DNA from: Deltaproteobacteria bacterium | Lineage (GTDB): Bacteria > Desulfobacterota > Desulfobacteria > Desulfobacterales > Desulfobacteraceae | DNA: 5,055 nt | Reading direction: 5' to 3' | Assembly: GCA_003647385.1 (NCBI GenBank) | Contig: QMMT01000204.1 | Coordinates: 1 to 5,055, forward strand | In this document: positions 1 to 5,055 of the stretch, piece by piece | Layout: the number at the start of each line of letters is the position of its first letter | Position numbering within the stretch: position 1 is the stretch's first letter | The notes under the pieces: model-generated | The model's database searches: none | What the model was told of the DNA's origin: nothing | What the model saw: the letters and a program-made list of their open reading frames with translations, nothing else | Position numbers and translations under genes: made by a program

Positions 1-417
1 ATGAAGTCTATGCAGCCCATTTCCAAGGGAGGCAATTGTCATCGTGGCAATAAGAGCAGTAAATAATAGCAATATGGCAATGGATTTAATGGTGATCTTA
101 CCGCACAAGATTACACCGGAGCCTGATATTTTCAACCAGGAGTATTGAAAGATCGTTTCGCCTTCAAAGGTTAAGGGCAGGATGATCCATATCATCAGAA
201 GAAACCAGAACAAGGGTTTTAATCGAACAATCACATCCATCCATTTTAACCTTGCCATTGTAATCAAAATGGATGAAAGAATAAAATAGGCTCCTGCAAT
301 GAAAAGATTATCACAAAGTGCTGTGGCAAAAGACAAAACAATTGAAGCCATAATCCTTATTTTAGGATCCAGCTGATGGATAAAAGAGTCACCGGATGCA
401 AATTTTTCTTCTATCAT
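1..417 (-). CDS. cbiQ: Energy-coupling factor transporter transmembrane T component CbiQ/NikQ, partial (N-terminal 139 residues)
   Basis: This is the membrane T component that couples the ATPases of an ECF importer to the metal-binding S component CbiM. The gene runs off the window at position 1, so only the first 139 residues are seen; family members are usually about 220-260 residues. The start reads MIEEKFASGDSFIHQLDPK, a typical CbiQ opening with the conserved 'H-LDP+-+' element before the first membrane segment. Hydrophobic stretches lie at about residues 22-57, 66-82 and 110-132. The fragment ends in LGNGLHRLH, matching the CbiQ 'L..GL+RL..P' region. The cytoplasmic coupling helices with Ala-Arg-Gly motifs fall outside the window. 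The ATG begins 1 nt after the nikL TGA, and the purine-rich AAAAGGGAAA inside nikL is a weak ribosome binding site, so translation is probably coupled to nikL. A cbiO-type ATPase gene should follow. Confidence 0.93.
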   Translation of the reverse strand, partial: MIEEKFASGDSFIHQLDPKIRIMASIVLSFATALCDNLFIAGAYFILSSILITMARLKWMDVIVRLKPLFWFLLMIWIILPLTFEGETIFQYSWLKISGSGVILCGKITIKSIAILLLFTALIATMTIASLGNGLHRLH

Positions 418-418
418 T

Positions 419-895
419 TCAGGATGTTTCCCTTTTTAAAAATTTTACAGCCAAGGCCAGCATGAAAATTATGCCAATACCTCCAATTATTTTAAAGATA
501 GAAGGGCCTTTTTCCAGTTTTTCTTTTTCCTTCATTGCCGCCTGGATATCATTGGGTGAAGAAACGGCCACAAGCTCACTTTCAAGGATTCTCCATTGCG
601 CCTGATGTCCTGTCCCTGCATCGAGTTTTAAAATAAGATCCGAATTCACCTTTTCAAGTATTTTAAATGAATAATTTCCTTCCAGATCTGTCTGTCCTTT
701 ATGGACAACCGTCCCTTTGTCATCGACCACTGTTATGGTACAATTTTTGGCCTTTCTTTTTGAGCCAAAACTGCTTTGGGTATGGATCATGCCATCTTCA
801 ACCCATGCAAAAATAATGACCTTGTGAGCAAAGGCAACACTCGCAGGAATCATAACGGATATGAGTGCAAAGATAATGGTATGTTTTATTTTCAT
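419..895 (-). CDS. nikL: NikL-type accessory component of nickel/cobalt ECF transporter
   Basis: This 158-residue protein fits NikL, the extra component that replaces CbiN/NikN in many nickel ECF transporters. A signal peptide spans residues 1-23 (basic MKIKH, hydrophobic core, AFA cleavage site), leaving a mature N-terminus starting HKV. Residues about 24-105 form a small beta-rich periplasmic domain resembling carboxypeptidase regulatory-like folds (VVDDKGTVVHKGQTDLEGNY). It is followed by a GTGHQAQWRI segment (His97) of the kind conserved in NikL proteins. A charged linker (about 115-130) leads to a C-terminal membrane helix (about 133-153) ending in the basic KFLKRETS, so the protein is anchored with its domain outside. 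The ATG overlaps the cbiM TGA by 4 nt (ATGA), with GGTGA upstream as ribosome binding site. Assignment rests on this architecture and on its place between cbiM and cbiQ. The exact role of NikL in transport is inferred from the family. Confidence 0.85.
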   Translation of the reverse strand: MKIKHTIIFALISVMIPASVAFAHKVIIFAWVEDGMIHTQSSFGSKRKAKNCTITVVDDKGTVVHKGQTDLEGNYSFKILEKVNSDLILKLDAGTGHQAQWRILESELVAVSSPNDIQAAMKEKEKLEKGPSIFKIIGGIGIIFMLALAVKFLKRETS

Positions 896-1497
896 TTATT
901 CTTCACCGGTATAATCTCAGGATATACTTTTAAAAGAAATGTGACACAAAACCCTGTCACAATCCCTTCTATAATCATTACAGGGATATGTGCCGTAATA
1001 ATGACAAGACTTGTTTCAAAAAAATTCTTATCAGTGAACCATAAGGCCAGGCCTAATAGAAGAGAAGAACAGAATATGGAAAAAAAGCCTGCCAGAAATC
1101 CTGCTGTAAATGTAAGGGTGGGTGATTTACCCAGCAATGGTAAAAAAAGATAATGGACAAGCACTGCCGGCACAGCCATCACCACAACATTAACCCCCAA
1201 AACTGTAAGACCCCCATATTGAAAAAAAACCGACTGCAAAAGCAATGCTGTCAGGATTGCCGGAACGGCTGCAAATCCAAGAAGCAGCCCCACAATCCCG
1301 TTTAAAATCAGGTGGACACTTGCCGGGCCAACATTTACATGGATCAATGATGCCACAAAAAAAGCAGACGCCAGGATGGCCACATGAACAATGCGGTCAT
1401 AATCAATCTTTTTTAATCCTATTGCCGTTCCGGCCATGGCGATAAGTGCGCCGGATGCCAACACTGGCCCGGAAAGAACGCCTTCTGAAATATGCAT
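892..1497 (-). CDS. cbiM: Nickel/cobalt ECF transporter substrate-binding S component CbiM/NikM
   Basis: This 201-residue multi-pass inner membrane protein is the metal-binding S component of a group I ECF importer. It begins MHISEGVLSGPVL, the invariant CbiM/NikM N-terminus in which the Met1 amino group and His2 ligate the metal. Other family hallmarks are HVNVGPASVHLILNGIVGLL (residues 53-72, with His53 and His62 as probable ligand or site residues) and FQYGGLTVLGVNVVVMAVPA (92-111). Six or more hydrophobic segments span the sequence, and the C-terminus is short and basic. The start is set at 1497 and not at the upstream TTG (1521), because His2 must be the second residue and AGGAA (1505-1509) sits 7 nt ahead of this ATG. 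It starts 1 nt after the nikK stop and overlaps nikL by 4 nt. The company of NikK and NikL points to nickel over cobalt, but the sequence alone cannot settle the metal. Confidence 0.95.
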   Translation of the reverse strand: MHISEGVLSGPVLASGALIAMAGTAIGLKKIDYDRIVHVAILASAFFVASLIHVNVGPASVHLILNGIVGLLLGFAAVPAILTALLLQSVFFQYGGLTVLGVNVVVMAVPAVLVHYLFLPLLGKSPTLTFTAGFLAGFFSIFCSSLLLGLALWFTDKNFFETSLVIITAHIPVMIIEGIVTGFCVTFLLKVYPEIIPVKNK

Positions 1498-1498
1498 C

Positions 1499-2275
1499 TT
1501 ATTTTTCCTGCCAGTTCTCAAATTTTACCCATAATACCGCACCCAATTCTATATCTTTTTCTTCGTTATTATGCATCATTTTTTTATCAGATGTATTTAA
1601 GGCTGCAAATCCCCAAAAGCCGGCAACAGGTGCGGCATATGTAAATACACCGTTTTGATCAGCTTTAATGGTCTGTGTTACCATATAGTCAGACGGTGCA
1701 TGGGCATTTCTTTTAATATTAAAATATTCCACTTCAACCTCTGCATAGGGCACAACCTTGCCGTCAAACTTTACAATTGCCTGGAAAACATTTCCGGCAT
1801 AAAGACCAAAGGGTTTGGACAAAGGAACAATTTCCGTCTTCAGACCCAATTCACTGTCCCAGCCTTCATCATCCCCGAAAGCCGCCACTATGGTTTTTGT
1901 GTAGTGGACAATAAAACAATCTTCAGCTGGTTCCCAATAAGGCTTAGGTTCCATTACAAAAGTATAGACACCGGGTCTTTTTATCTTGTAATTTGTTTTC
2001 CAGGCCTTGTGATCCATTACTTTTGTCTCTTGAAGCGTAGTCTTCAAATCCTGTTTTTTTTCATCTTTGACTACAAAAAAATCCAGGGGTTTTACAAGCG
2101 GCATCCCAACCATTTCAAAGGGATGGGAAAACGAAAGTAAAAGTTCAACTTTCTTCGAATCATCCTGCATGATCATATTGTCTGACGGGATAACCATTCC
2201 AAAATGTGCTAAAGATAAACTACTGGAAAAACAAAGCATAAAAATTACAGCATAAAACATCTTAAAATATTTCAT
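1499..2275 (-). CDS. nikK: DUF4198 periplasmic protein, NikK-type component of nickel ECF transporter
   Basis: This 258-residue exported protein belongs to the DUF4198 family, which includes NikK of NikKMLQO transporters and is thought to present Ni2+ to the membrane complex. A signal peptide covers residues 1-23 ([10 protein letters not shown], hydrophobic core, SLA), and the mature chain begins [10 protein letters not shown], the characteristic family start with an exposed His24. Further landmarks are [10 protein letters not shown] (His51), KPGVY-like [20 protein letters not shown] (about 100-119), a second beta-sandwich half with YAEVEVEY (about 177-184), and the terminal [12 protein letters not shown]...[10 protein letters not shown]. 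The start at 2275 is chosen over a TTG at 2308 because GGAGGG (2281-2286) lies 5 nt before it and it opens directly on the signal peptide. It is first in the operon, with cbiM 1 nt after its stop. A terminator-like hairpin lies just upstream and may control it. The nickel role is inferred from family and context. Confidence 0.88.
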   Translation of the reverse strand: MKYFKMFYAVIFMLCFSSSLSLAHFGMVIPSDNMIMQDDSKKVELLLSFSHPFEMVGMPLVKPLDFFVVKDEKKQDLKTTLQETKVMDHKAWKTNYKIKRPGVYTFVMEPKPYWEPAEDCFIVHYTKTIVAAFGDDEGWDSELGLKTEIVPLSKPFGLYAGNVFQAIVKFDGKVVPYAEVEVEYFNIKRNAHAPSDYMVTQTIKADQNGVFTYAAPVAGFWGFAALNTSDKKMMHNNEEKDIELGAVLWVKFENWQEK

Positions 2276-2280
2276 TTGAA

Positions 2281-2286
2281 CCCTCC
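2281..2286 (-). promoter_or_regulatory. nikK ribosome binding site
   Basis: GGAGGG on the minus strand lies 5 nt before the ATG at 2275. It decides that start over the upstream in-frame TTG at 2308, which lies inside the leader hairpin. It directly abuts the U-rich tail of that hairpin. Confidence 0.85.
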
Positions 2287-2350
2287 AAAAAATAAAAAAA
2301 CCACTCAAGGCATCGATATTCTTTTACCGATATGGCAACCTTCGTGGTTT
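2287..2350 (-). terminator. Terminator-like hairpin in the nikK leader (possible attenuator)
   Basis: Read on the minus strand, AAACCAC (2350-2344) pairs perfectly with GTGGTTT (2304-2298). Inside a small internal loop, AAGG (2342-2339) pairs with CCTT (2310-2307). After a 6-nt bulge (UUGCCA), a U·G pair (2332/2311) and ATCGGTA (2331-2325) with TATCGAT (2318-2312, one more G·U) close an AAAGAA loop. The stem's last three T belong to a run of seven, then A and six more T, then the nikK ribosome binding site. This is an intrinsic terminator layout for minus-strand transcription; on the plus strand no T-run follows. It could terminate read-through from the ydbH operon, attenuate nikK, or both. 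Folding was done by eye. Confidence 0.65.
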
Positions 2351-2416
2351 AAATTGTCTATTAAAAACTTTTTTATAAATATTTTTTTCTTCGGGCTTCT
2401 GCCTGAAATTTAATAT

Positions 2417-2445
2417 TAACTACCGTTTCATACTCAATCTGTCAA
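2417..2445 (-). promoter_or_regulatory. Candidate sigma-70 promoter for the nikK operon
   Basis: A perfect TTGACA -35 hexamer lies at 2445-2440 on the minus strand. At the ideal 17-nt spacing the -10 hexamer is only TAGTTA (2422-2417); a better match, TAATAT, comes 4 nt further and would give an unusually long spacer. AT-rich DNA surrounds both. The implied transcript has a leader of about 130 nt before nikK. Call based on the -35 element and its position only. Confidence 0.4.
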
Positions 2446-2472
2446 TAAATATTTTGGTGAATAATTTGGTTC

Positions 2473-2506
2473 ATTAAGGCCGGACCAAAAATGATCCGGC
2501 CTTAAT
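2473..2506 (-). terminator. Perfect 12-bp inverted repeat after ydbL, probable transcription terminator
   Basis: ATTAAGGCCGGA (2473-2484) and TCCGGCCTTAAT (2495-2506) are exact reverse complements around a 10-nt loop, giving a GC-rich core stem 19 nt past the ydbL stop codon. The position fits an end-of-operon terminator for ydbH-ynbE-ydbL. There is no good T-run after the stem on either strand, so it may be a weak terminator or a 3'-end stabilising hairpin that works with the U-tailed hairpin further down. Confidence 0.6.
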
Positions 2507-2525
2507 ATCACAGCAGTTAAAAGAT

Positions 2526-2897
2526 CTATTTTTTATGCCACACGCCGTCGGGGTTCTGGAAAAACTCTCCAGGTTTTGCCCTTTGCGCCTTTCGTTGGGC
2601 CTGTACTTTTTCAACGACTTCCGGTGTGGTATTCTGTTGTTTTGCAAAATGATTATAAATCTTTTTTCTATCTTTATTCTCAGCTGCAACAACGCCTTCT
2701 TGAGCTCTTGCACCTGTAACAAATCCAAGATATCCCCTGTTATTCTCTCCTATGATGCCTTTAGCTTTCAAATCAGCAATGACAGGGAGTCGTTGTTTCA
2801 TTCTCTCTTTAATTCCAGCAGCAAGCACAACCTGGGATGAAAAGACCAGGCAGATAATGATCAAGATATTTATTTTAATAGTATTATGCAGATTCAT
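2526..2897 (-). CDS. ydbL: YdbL family (DUF1318) periplasmic protein
   Basis: This 123-residue protein matches the YdbL/DUF1318 family. A signal peptide covers about residues 1-26 (hydrophobic INILIIICLVFSSQVVLA), so the mature protein is periplasmic. Family landmarks are LKAKGIIGENNRGYLGFV (about 43-60), an Asn/Arg-rich helix with ENKDRKKIYNHFAKQQNTTPEVVEKVQ (split across about 73-99; compare AKQNNVSVDDI in E. coli YdbL), and the C-terminal AKPGEFFQNPDGVWHKK (107-123), close to the AKPGE...GKW..K end of E. coli YdbL. In E. coli, YdbL is proposed to act on YnbE, limiting its multimerisation within the YdbH-YnbE bridge. Its place directly after ynbE (9 nt) supports the same role here. AGGAG (2904-2908) precedes the ATG and overlaps the ynbE TAG stop, suggesting coupled translation. 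Last gene of the operon. Confidence 0.9.
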   Translation of the reverse strand: MNLHNTIKINILIIICLVFSSQVVLAAGIKERMKQRLPVIADLKAKGIIGENNRGYLGFVTGARAQEGVVAAENKDRKKIYNHFAKQQNTTPEVVEKVQAQRKAQRAKPGEFFQNPDGVWHKK

Positions 2898-2903
2898 ACT
2901 TTA

Positions 2904-2908
2904 CTCCT
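2904..2908 (-). promoter_or_regulatory. ydbL ribosome binding site overlapping the ynbE stop codon
   Basis: AGGAG lies 6 nt before the ydbL ATG and shares two bases with the ynbE TAG stop (2909-2907), within GAATAGGAG. A ribosome finishing ynbE therefore sits on the ydbL initiation site. Confidence 0.75.
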
Positions 2909-3107
2909 ATTCTTTTATTTTATCTTCTTCAGCTTCAAGATCATCTAAAAAATCATCCAGGGCTTTTTCATACCTGATATTCACATCAATGGTGATGTGG
3001 ATGGGCCTTATTTCAACAGGCTTTACTTCAACTTGATGACTTGACTGGCAACCTGTAAAAATAAAGAGAACAAGGAATGATACGATGAAAAACAGTTTTC
3101 TGGTCAT
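2907..3107 (-). CDS. ynbE: YnbE-type small outer-membrane lipoprotein
   Basis: This 66-residue lipoprotein matches YnbE. The N-terminus is MTRKLFF, a hydrophobic stretch, then IFTGC; Cys20 would be lipidated (the -3 residue is Phe where Leu is commoner). The following QSS contains no Asp at +2, consistent with sorting to the outer membrane. The mature part has the VEVKPVEIRPIHITIDVNI strand segment (about 26-44), comparable to the PITINMNVKIE region of E. coli YnbE, then an acidic helix-like tail (ALDDFLDDLEAEEDKIKE). In E. coli, YnbE stacks by beta-strand augmentation onto the C-terminus of YdbH to complete a bridge between inner and outer membranes. The gene lies 16 nt after ydbH and 9 nt before ydbL, the same order as in E. 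coli. AGGAG (3113-3117) precedes the ATG at 5-nt spacing. Short length limits recognition by sequence alone; the neighbours make it convincing. Confidence 0.88.
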   Translation of the reverse strand: MTRKLFFIVSFLVLFIFTGCQSSHQVEVKPVEIRPIHITIDVNIRYEKALDDFLDDLEAEEDKIKE

Positions 3108-3123
3108 ACACTCTCCTTTTTAG

Positions 3124-5055
3124 TTAATTAAAAACTGATTGTAATTTATTACCAAATTTCATTACGTCATTAAAGGGAAGTTTTAGATTTACATCAAGTT
3201 TTATTCCCTGGAAGTGTGACCCGGGACTTGATGCATCTACCCTGACAAATCCACCCAAATCTTTTTGATACTCAAAAGGCAAAAGTTTTGAGGGCTTTCC
3301 ATCAAGCTCCATATTGACAAAAAGAGTATCTTCAAAGGTGTTGAACACTAGTTTTGTCCATTTATAGTCAAAATCTTTTAACGCCTCCTGCGCAAGGTCG
3401 AGTTGTGCAAACTGCGGACTATCCATTGGTATACCTGCTGTAATACTGCCGGTATTTTTAATGACTATTTTTCCGCCGCTTCCCGGGGTTGAAAACAAGA
3501 ATCCATTGTCAAATGAAATATTGCCATCGGAGTAGAGAACAGGAATACGACCGTTTAATGTTCCGCTTCCTTCGGCATTGAATACACCCATTTGTTTCAG
3601 GATCTGTGTCAATTCCAGACGATCACAATAAAGCGTAAGAGAATACTTATTACTCTCCTGGGGTATTCGGATGGACTCTGTTGAAACAAGTCCGTTACAC
3701 CATTTGAACTGTATATTTTCGACCAGCAGTGACCTGGCATCTTCTATACTGAACCGAATCTTTGCATCATCAATCTTGATTTCATTTATTTTAATTGAAT
3801 CAATGGTTAAAACCTGGCCTGGAACACTTTCCGGTACGATAAGATCATTCAAGACCACACTTGTGTTGATCCCGGCTGCAGTGAAATCCATATCAGGCAT
3901 CGAGATTGTTCCATTATTTACTTTAACTTTCATGAAAGTTTTAAGGTGATGATGATTATAATCAGCCTTCCCTTCAGCAGATACTGTCAGGTCAATATCA
4001 GCCGTTTGAGAGAGCGGCCCAATCATTTTTTCAATATCTGCATCATTAACTTTTACAGGGTCTGTTTTAAACTCCAGGGATGCAAAAATTTCTTCTTCAA
4101 ATCCGAGAATTGATTTAAAATGCGTTTTTAAATCAGGCAGTGTCTTCAAAAACACCCCACCGCTGATCAGAATTTTTTTTGAACCTGTTTGAAAAATCTT
4201 ACCTTTTGAACTGAACTTGTATTGATCATAGTATGAAATAATGGGAATAAAATAGTTTCCGGATAATTCAGGTGTTGAATCAGGATAAGAGATCGGGATC
4301 TCAATCTCAATGCCGGAGGCCCGTGTCTTAAATCTTGAGGAGGATACTTTCCCTTCAGAAGCCTTTATAGTAATGCTTGCAGAAGAATTTTTGTTTTTAT
4401 CAAGTAAAAACCGTCCTGAAATACCTCCGAAAGGGAATGATGCGGTCATTAAGTCAGATTTAATATGGATGTTGTTTGATGTTATTGCCCATTTGGAATT
4501 CAGCCCGTTGCCCGACTCTGTAAAATCAGCAACAATGTCTGACGTTATTTTAGTCTTATTAAAAGAAAAAGTCTCTTTTTGATGCGCAATATCTCCCCCT
4601 TTAAAGCCAAGCATTATCTTTCCTTTGGCTTTTATTGGCGTGCCGGCAAAATGAGCATTTAATTGAGGGTTTTTGATCGTTGAAACACTTGATTTATAAT
4701 TAATTTTAACAGAATCCATCGTGCTGTTTTTAAATTTTAAATCAAAATGACGATTATTTTTTAAACTATCTTTTAGATTTAAATTTAGAGTGTATTCCAT
4801 TGGCATTTCAAAAAAGAGTGAATGGAAGATGCCAAAGGTACCACTGGCGCTTATCTTCTGGTTATTTATCAAAACTATTGTGGACAAATCTTTGATGGCT
4901 GTCTCAACAGGTTGAATAAAAAAAAGTTTAGAAACATTTATCTTCCATTTCTTTTGAGGTGAAGAGGATTCCAGGTTAAAATCAACAAGACCTTTCAATT
5001 CTATATTTTGTGTGTTTTTTGAGACGAATTGATTAATATGCCCTGAATCAAATGC
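3124..5055 (-). CDS. ydbH: YdbH-type AsmA-like intermembrane phospholipid transport protein, partial (C-terminal 643 residues)
   Basis: The reading frame is open to the window edge (first visible residues AFDSGHINQ), so the N-terminal membrane anchor and start are missing; an in-frame TTG at 4998 is internal, not the true start. E. coli YdbH has 879 residues, so roughly three quarters may be visible. The fragment is a long run of alternating polar/hydrophobic beta strands, as expected for the lipid-carrying groove of AsmA-like (repeating beta-groove) proteins. The C-terminal third carries the YdbH signatures (Pfam DctA-YdbH): GSGTLNGRIPV and DNGFLFSTPGSGG (about 495-526), SPQFAQLDLAQEALKDF (about 545-561), LELDGKP-type MELDGKPSKLLPFEY (about 578-592), and GIKLDVNLKLPFNDVMKFG near the C-terminus, the region that docks YnbE in E. 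coli. The older 'dicarboxylate transport' domain name is misleading. ynbE follows after 16 nt. Role: periplasm-spanning phospholipid transport to the outer membrane, inferred from the E. coli system. Confidence 0.88.
   Translation of the reverse strand, partial: AFDSGHINQFVSKNTQNIELKGLVDFNLESSSPQKKWKINVSKLFFIQPVETAIKDLSTIVLINNQKISASGTFGIFHSLFFEMPMEYTLNLNLKDSLKNNRHFDLKFKNSTMDSVKINYKSSVSTIKNPQLNAHFAGTPIKAKGKIMLGFKGGDIAHQKETFSFNKTKITSDIVADFTESGNGLNSKWAITSNNIHIKSDLMTASFPFGGISGRFLLDKNKNSSASITIKASEGKVSSSRFKTRASGIEIEIPISYPDSTPELSGNYFIPIISYYDQYKFSSKGKIFQTGSKKILISGGVFLKTLPDLKTHFKSILGFEEEIFASLEFKTDPVKVNDADIEKMIGPLSQTADIDLTVSAEGKADYNHHHLKTFMKVKVNNGTISMPDMDFTAAGINTSVVLNDLIVPESVPGQVLTIDSIKINEIKIDDAKIRFSIEDARSLLVENIQFKWCNGLVSTESIRIPQESNKYSLTLYCDRLELTQILKQMGVFNAEGSGTLNGRIPVLYSDGNISFDNGFLFSTPGSGGKIVIKNTGSITAGIPMDSPQFAQLDLAQEALKDFDYKWTKLVFNTFEDTLFVNMELDGKPSKLLPFEYQKDLGGFVRVDASSPGSHFQGIKLDVNLKLPFNDVMKFGNKLQSVFN

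Larger units (their letters stand above)
2276..2525. other. Intergenic region between the ydbH and nik operons
   Basis: This 250-bp AT-rich gap holds, in minus-strand order, the 12-bp inverted repeat after ydbL, the TTGACA element, a palindrome TTAATATTAA (2410-2419), a small hairpin around 2407-2390, an A/T-rich stretch (about 2390-2350), the U-tailed hairpin and the nikK ribosome binding site. No coding frame with convincing features is present on either strand. No paired NikR operator was found by eye. Confidence 0.7.

Noticed and set aside
1521..1521. Upstream TTG start for cbiM giving an extension of 8 residues
   Set aside because: It would bury the Met-His metal-binding N-terminus, overlaps nikK, and the ATG at 1497 has a properly spaced AGGAA.
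1655..2140. Plus-strand open frame of 161 codons, and other plus-strand frames at 396-605, 776-1153, 2535-2840, 3671-3949 and 4310-4582
   Set aside because: All lie antisense to well-supported minus-strand genes, and their translations show no family motifs.
2314..2333. Direct repeat CGATAT at 2314-2319 and 2328-2333
   Set aside because: It is short and explained by the paired arms of the leader hairpin.
2409..2445. A GTATGA sequence in the promoter spacer that resembles half of a NikR operator
   Set aside because: The matching TCATAC half is not present at the required 15-17 nt spacing, so a NikR site cannot be supported.
2474..2728. Minus-strand 84-codon frame overlapping ydbL
   Set aside because: It is out of frame within ydbL and runs through the inverted repeat; the product is basic and low in recognisable features.
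3118..3135. A/T palindrome around TTAATTAA at the end of ydbH
   Set aside because: It consists only of A/T pairs at a stop codon in AT-rich DNA and lies between closely spaced operon genes, so a terminator is unlikely.
4998..4998. TTG as start of the ydbH-like gene
   Set aside because: The frame continues without a stop for 19 more codons to the window edge, and the protein would lack its membrane anchor; the gene is simply cut by the window.

Overview
All seven genes lie on the minus strand and form two unrelated operons, read from high to low coordinates. The sequence is AT-rich. The gene set (a Ni/Co ECF transporter in the K-M-L-Q order, and a YdbH/YnbE/YdbL envelope operon) suggests a Gram-negative bacterium with an outer membrane. 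A Desulfobacterota (deltaproteobacterial sulfate reducer-like) origin fits best, but that is inference from gene content and not a taxonomic measurement.

Region 5055-2526 is an outer-membrane lipid homeostasis module. It holds the C-terminal 643 residues of a YdbH-type AsmA-like protein (N-terminus beyond the window), a 66-residue YnbE-type lipoprotein and a 123-residue YdbL-type (DUF1318) periplasmic protein. Spacing is 16 and 9 nt, and the ydbL ribosome binding site overlaps the ynbE stop codon. In E. coli, YdbH and YnbE form an inner-to-outer membrane bridge for phospholipid transport, partly redundant with TamB and YhdP, and YdbL modulates YnbE.

Region 2525-2276 (250 bp) is the only sizeable gap. 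It holds a perfect 12-bp inverted repeat just after ydbL, a TTGACA promoter-like element, and a terminator-like hairpin with U-rich tail that sits directly upstream of the nikK ribosome binding site. Any transcript starting upstream of about 2350 must cross this hairpin to reach nikK. An upstream segment could pair with one arm of it, so transcription attenuation is a reasonable hypothesis and the best candidate for something undescribed here.

Region 2275-1 is a nickel (possibly cobalt) ECF transporter operon: nikK (DUF4198 periplasmic protein), cbiM/nikM (substrate-binding membrane S component), nikL (periplasmic domain plus C-terminal membrane anchor) and the first 139 residues of cbiQ/nikQ (T component). 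The ATPase gene (cbiO/nikO) is expected just past position 1. The genes are spaced by 1 nt, a 4-nt overlap and 1 nt, implying translational coupling. CbiM begins Met-His, and both NikK and NikL are predicted to start with histidine after signal peptide removal. No tRNA, rRNA, CRISPR array, insertion sequence or other mobile element was seen.
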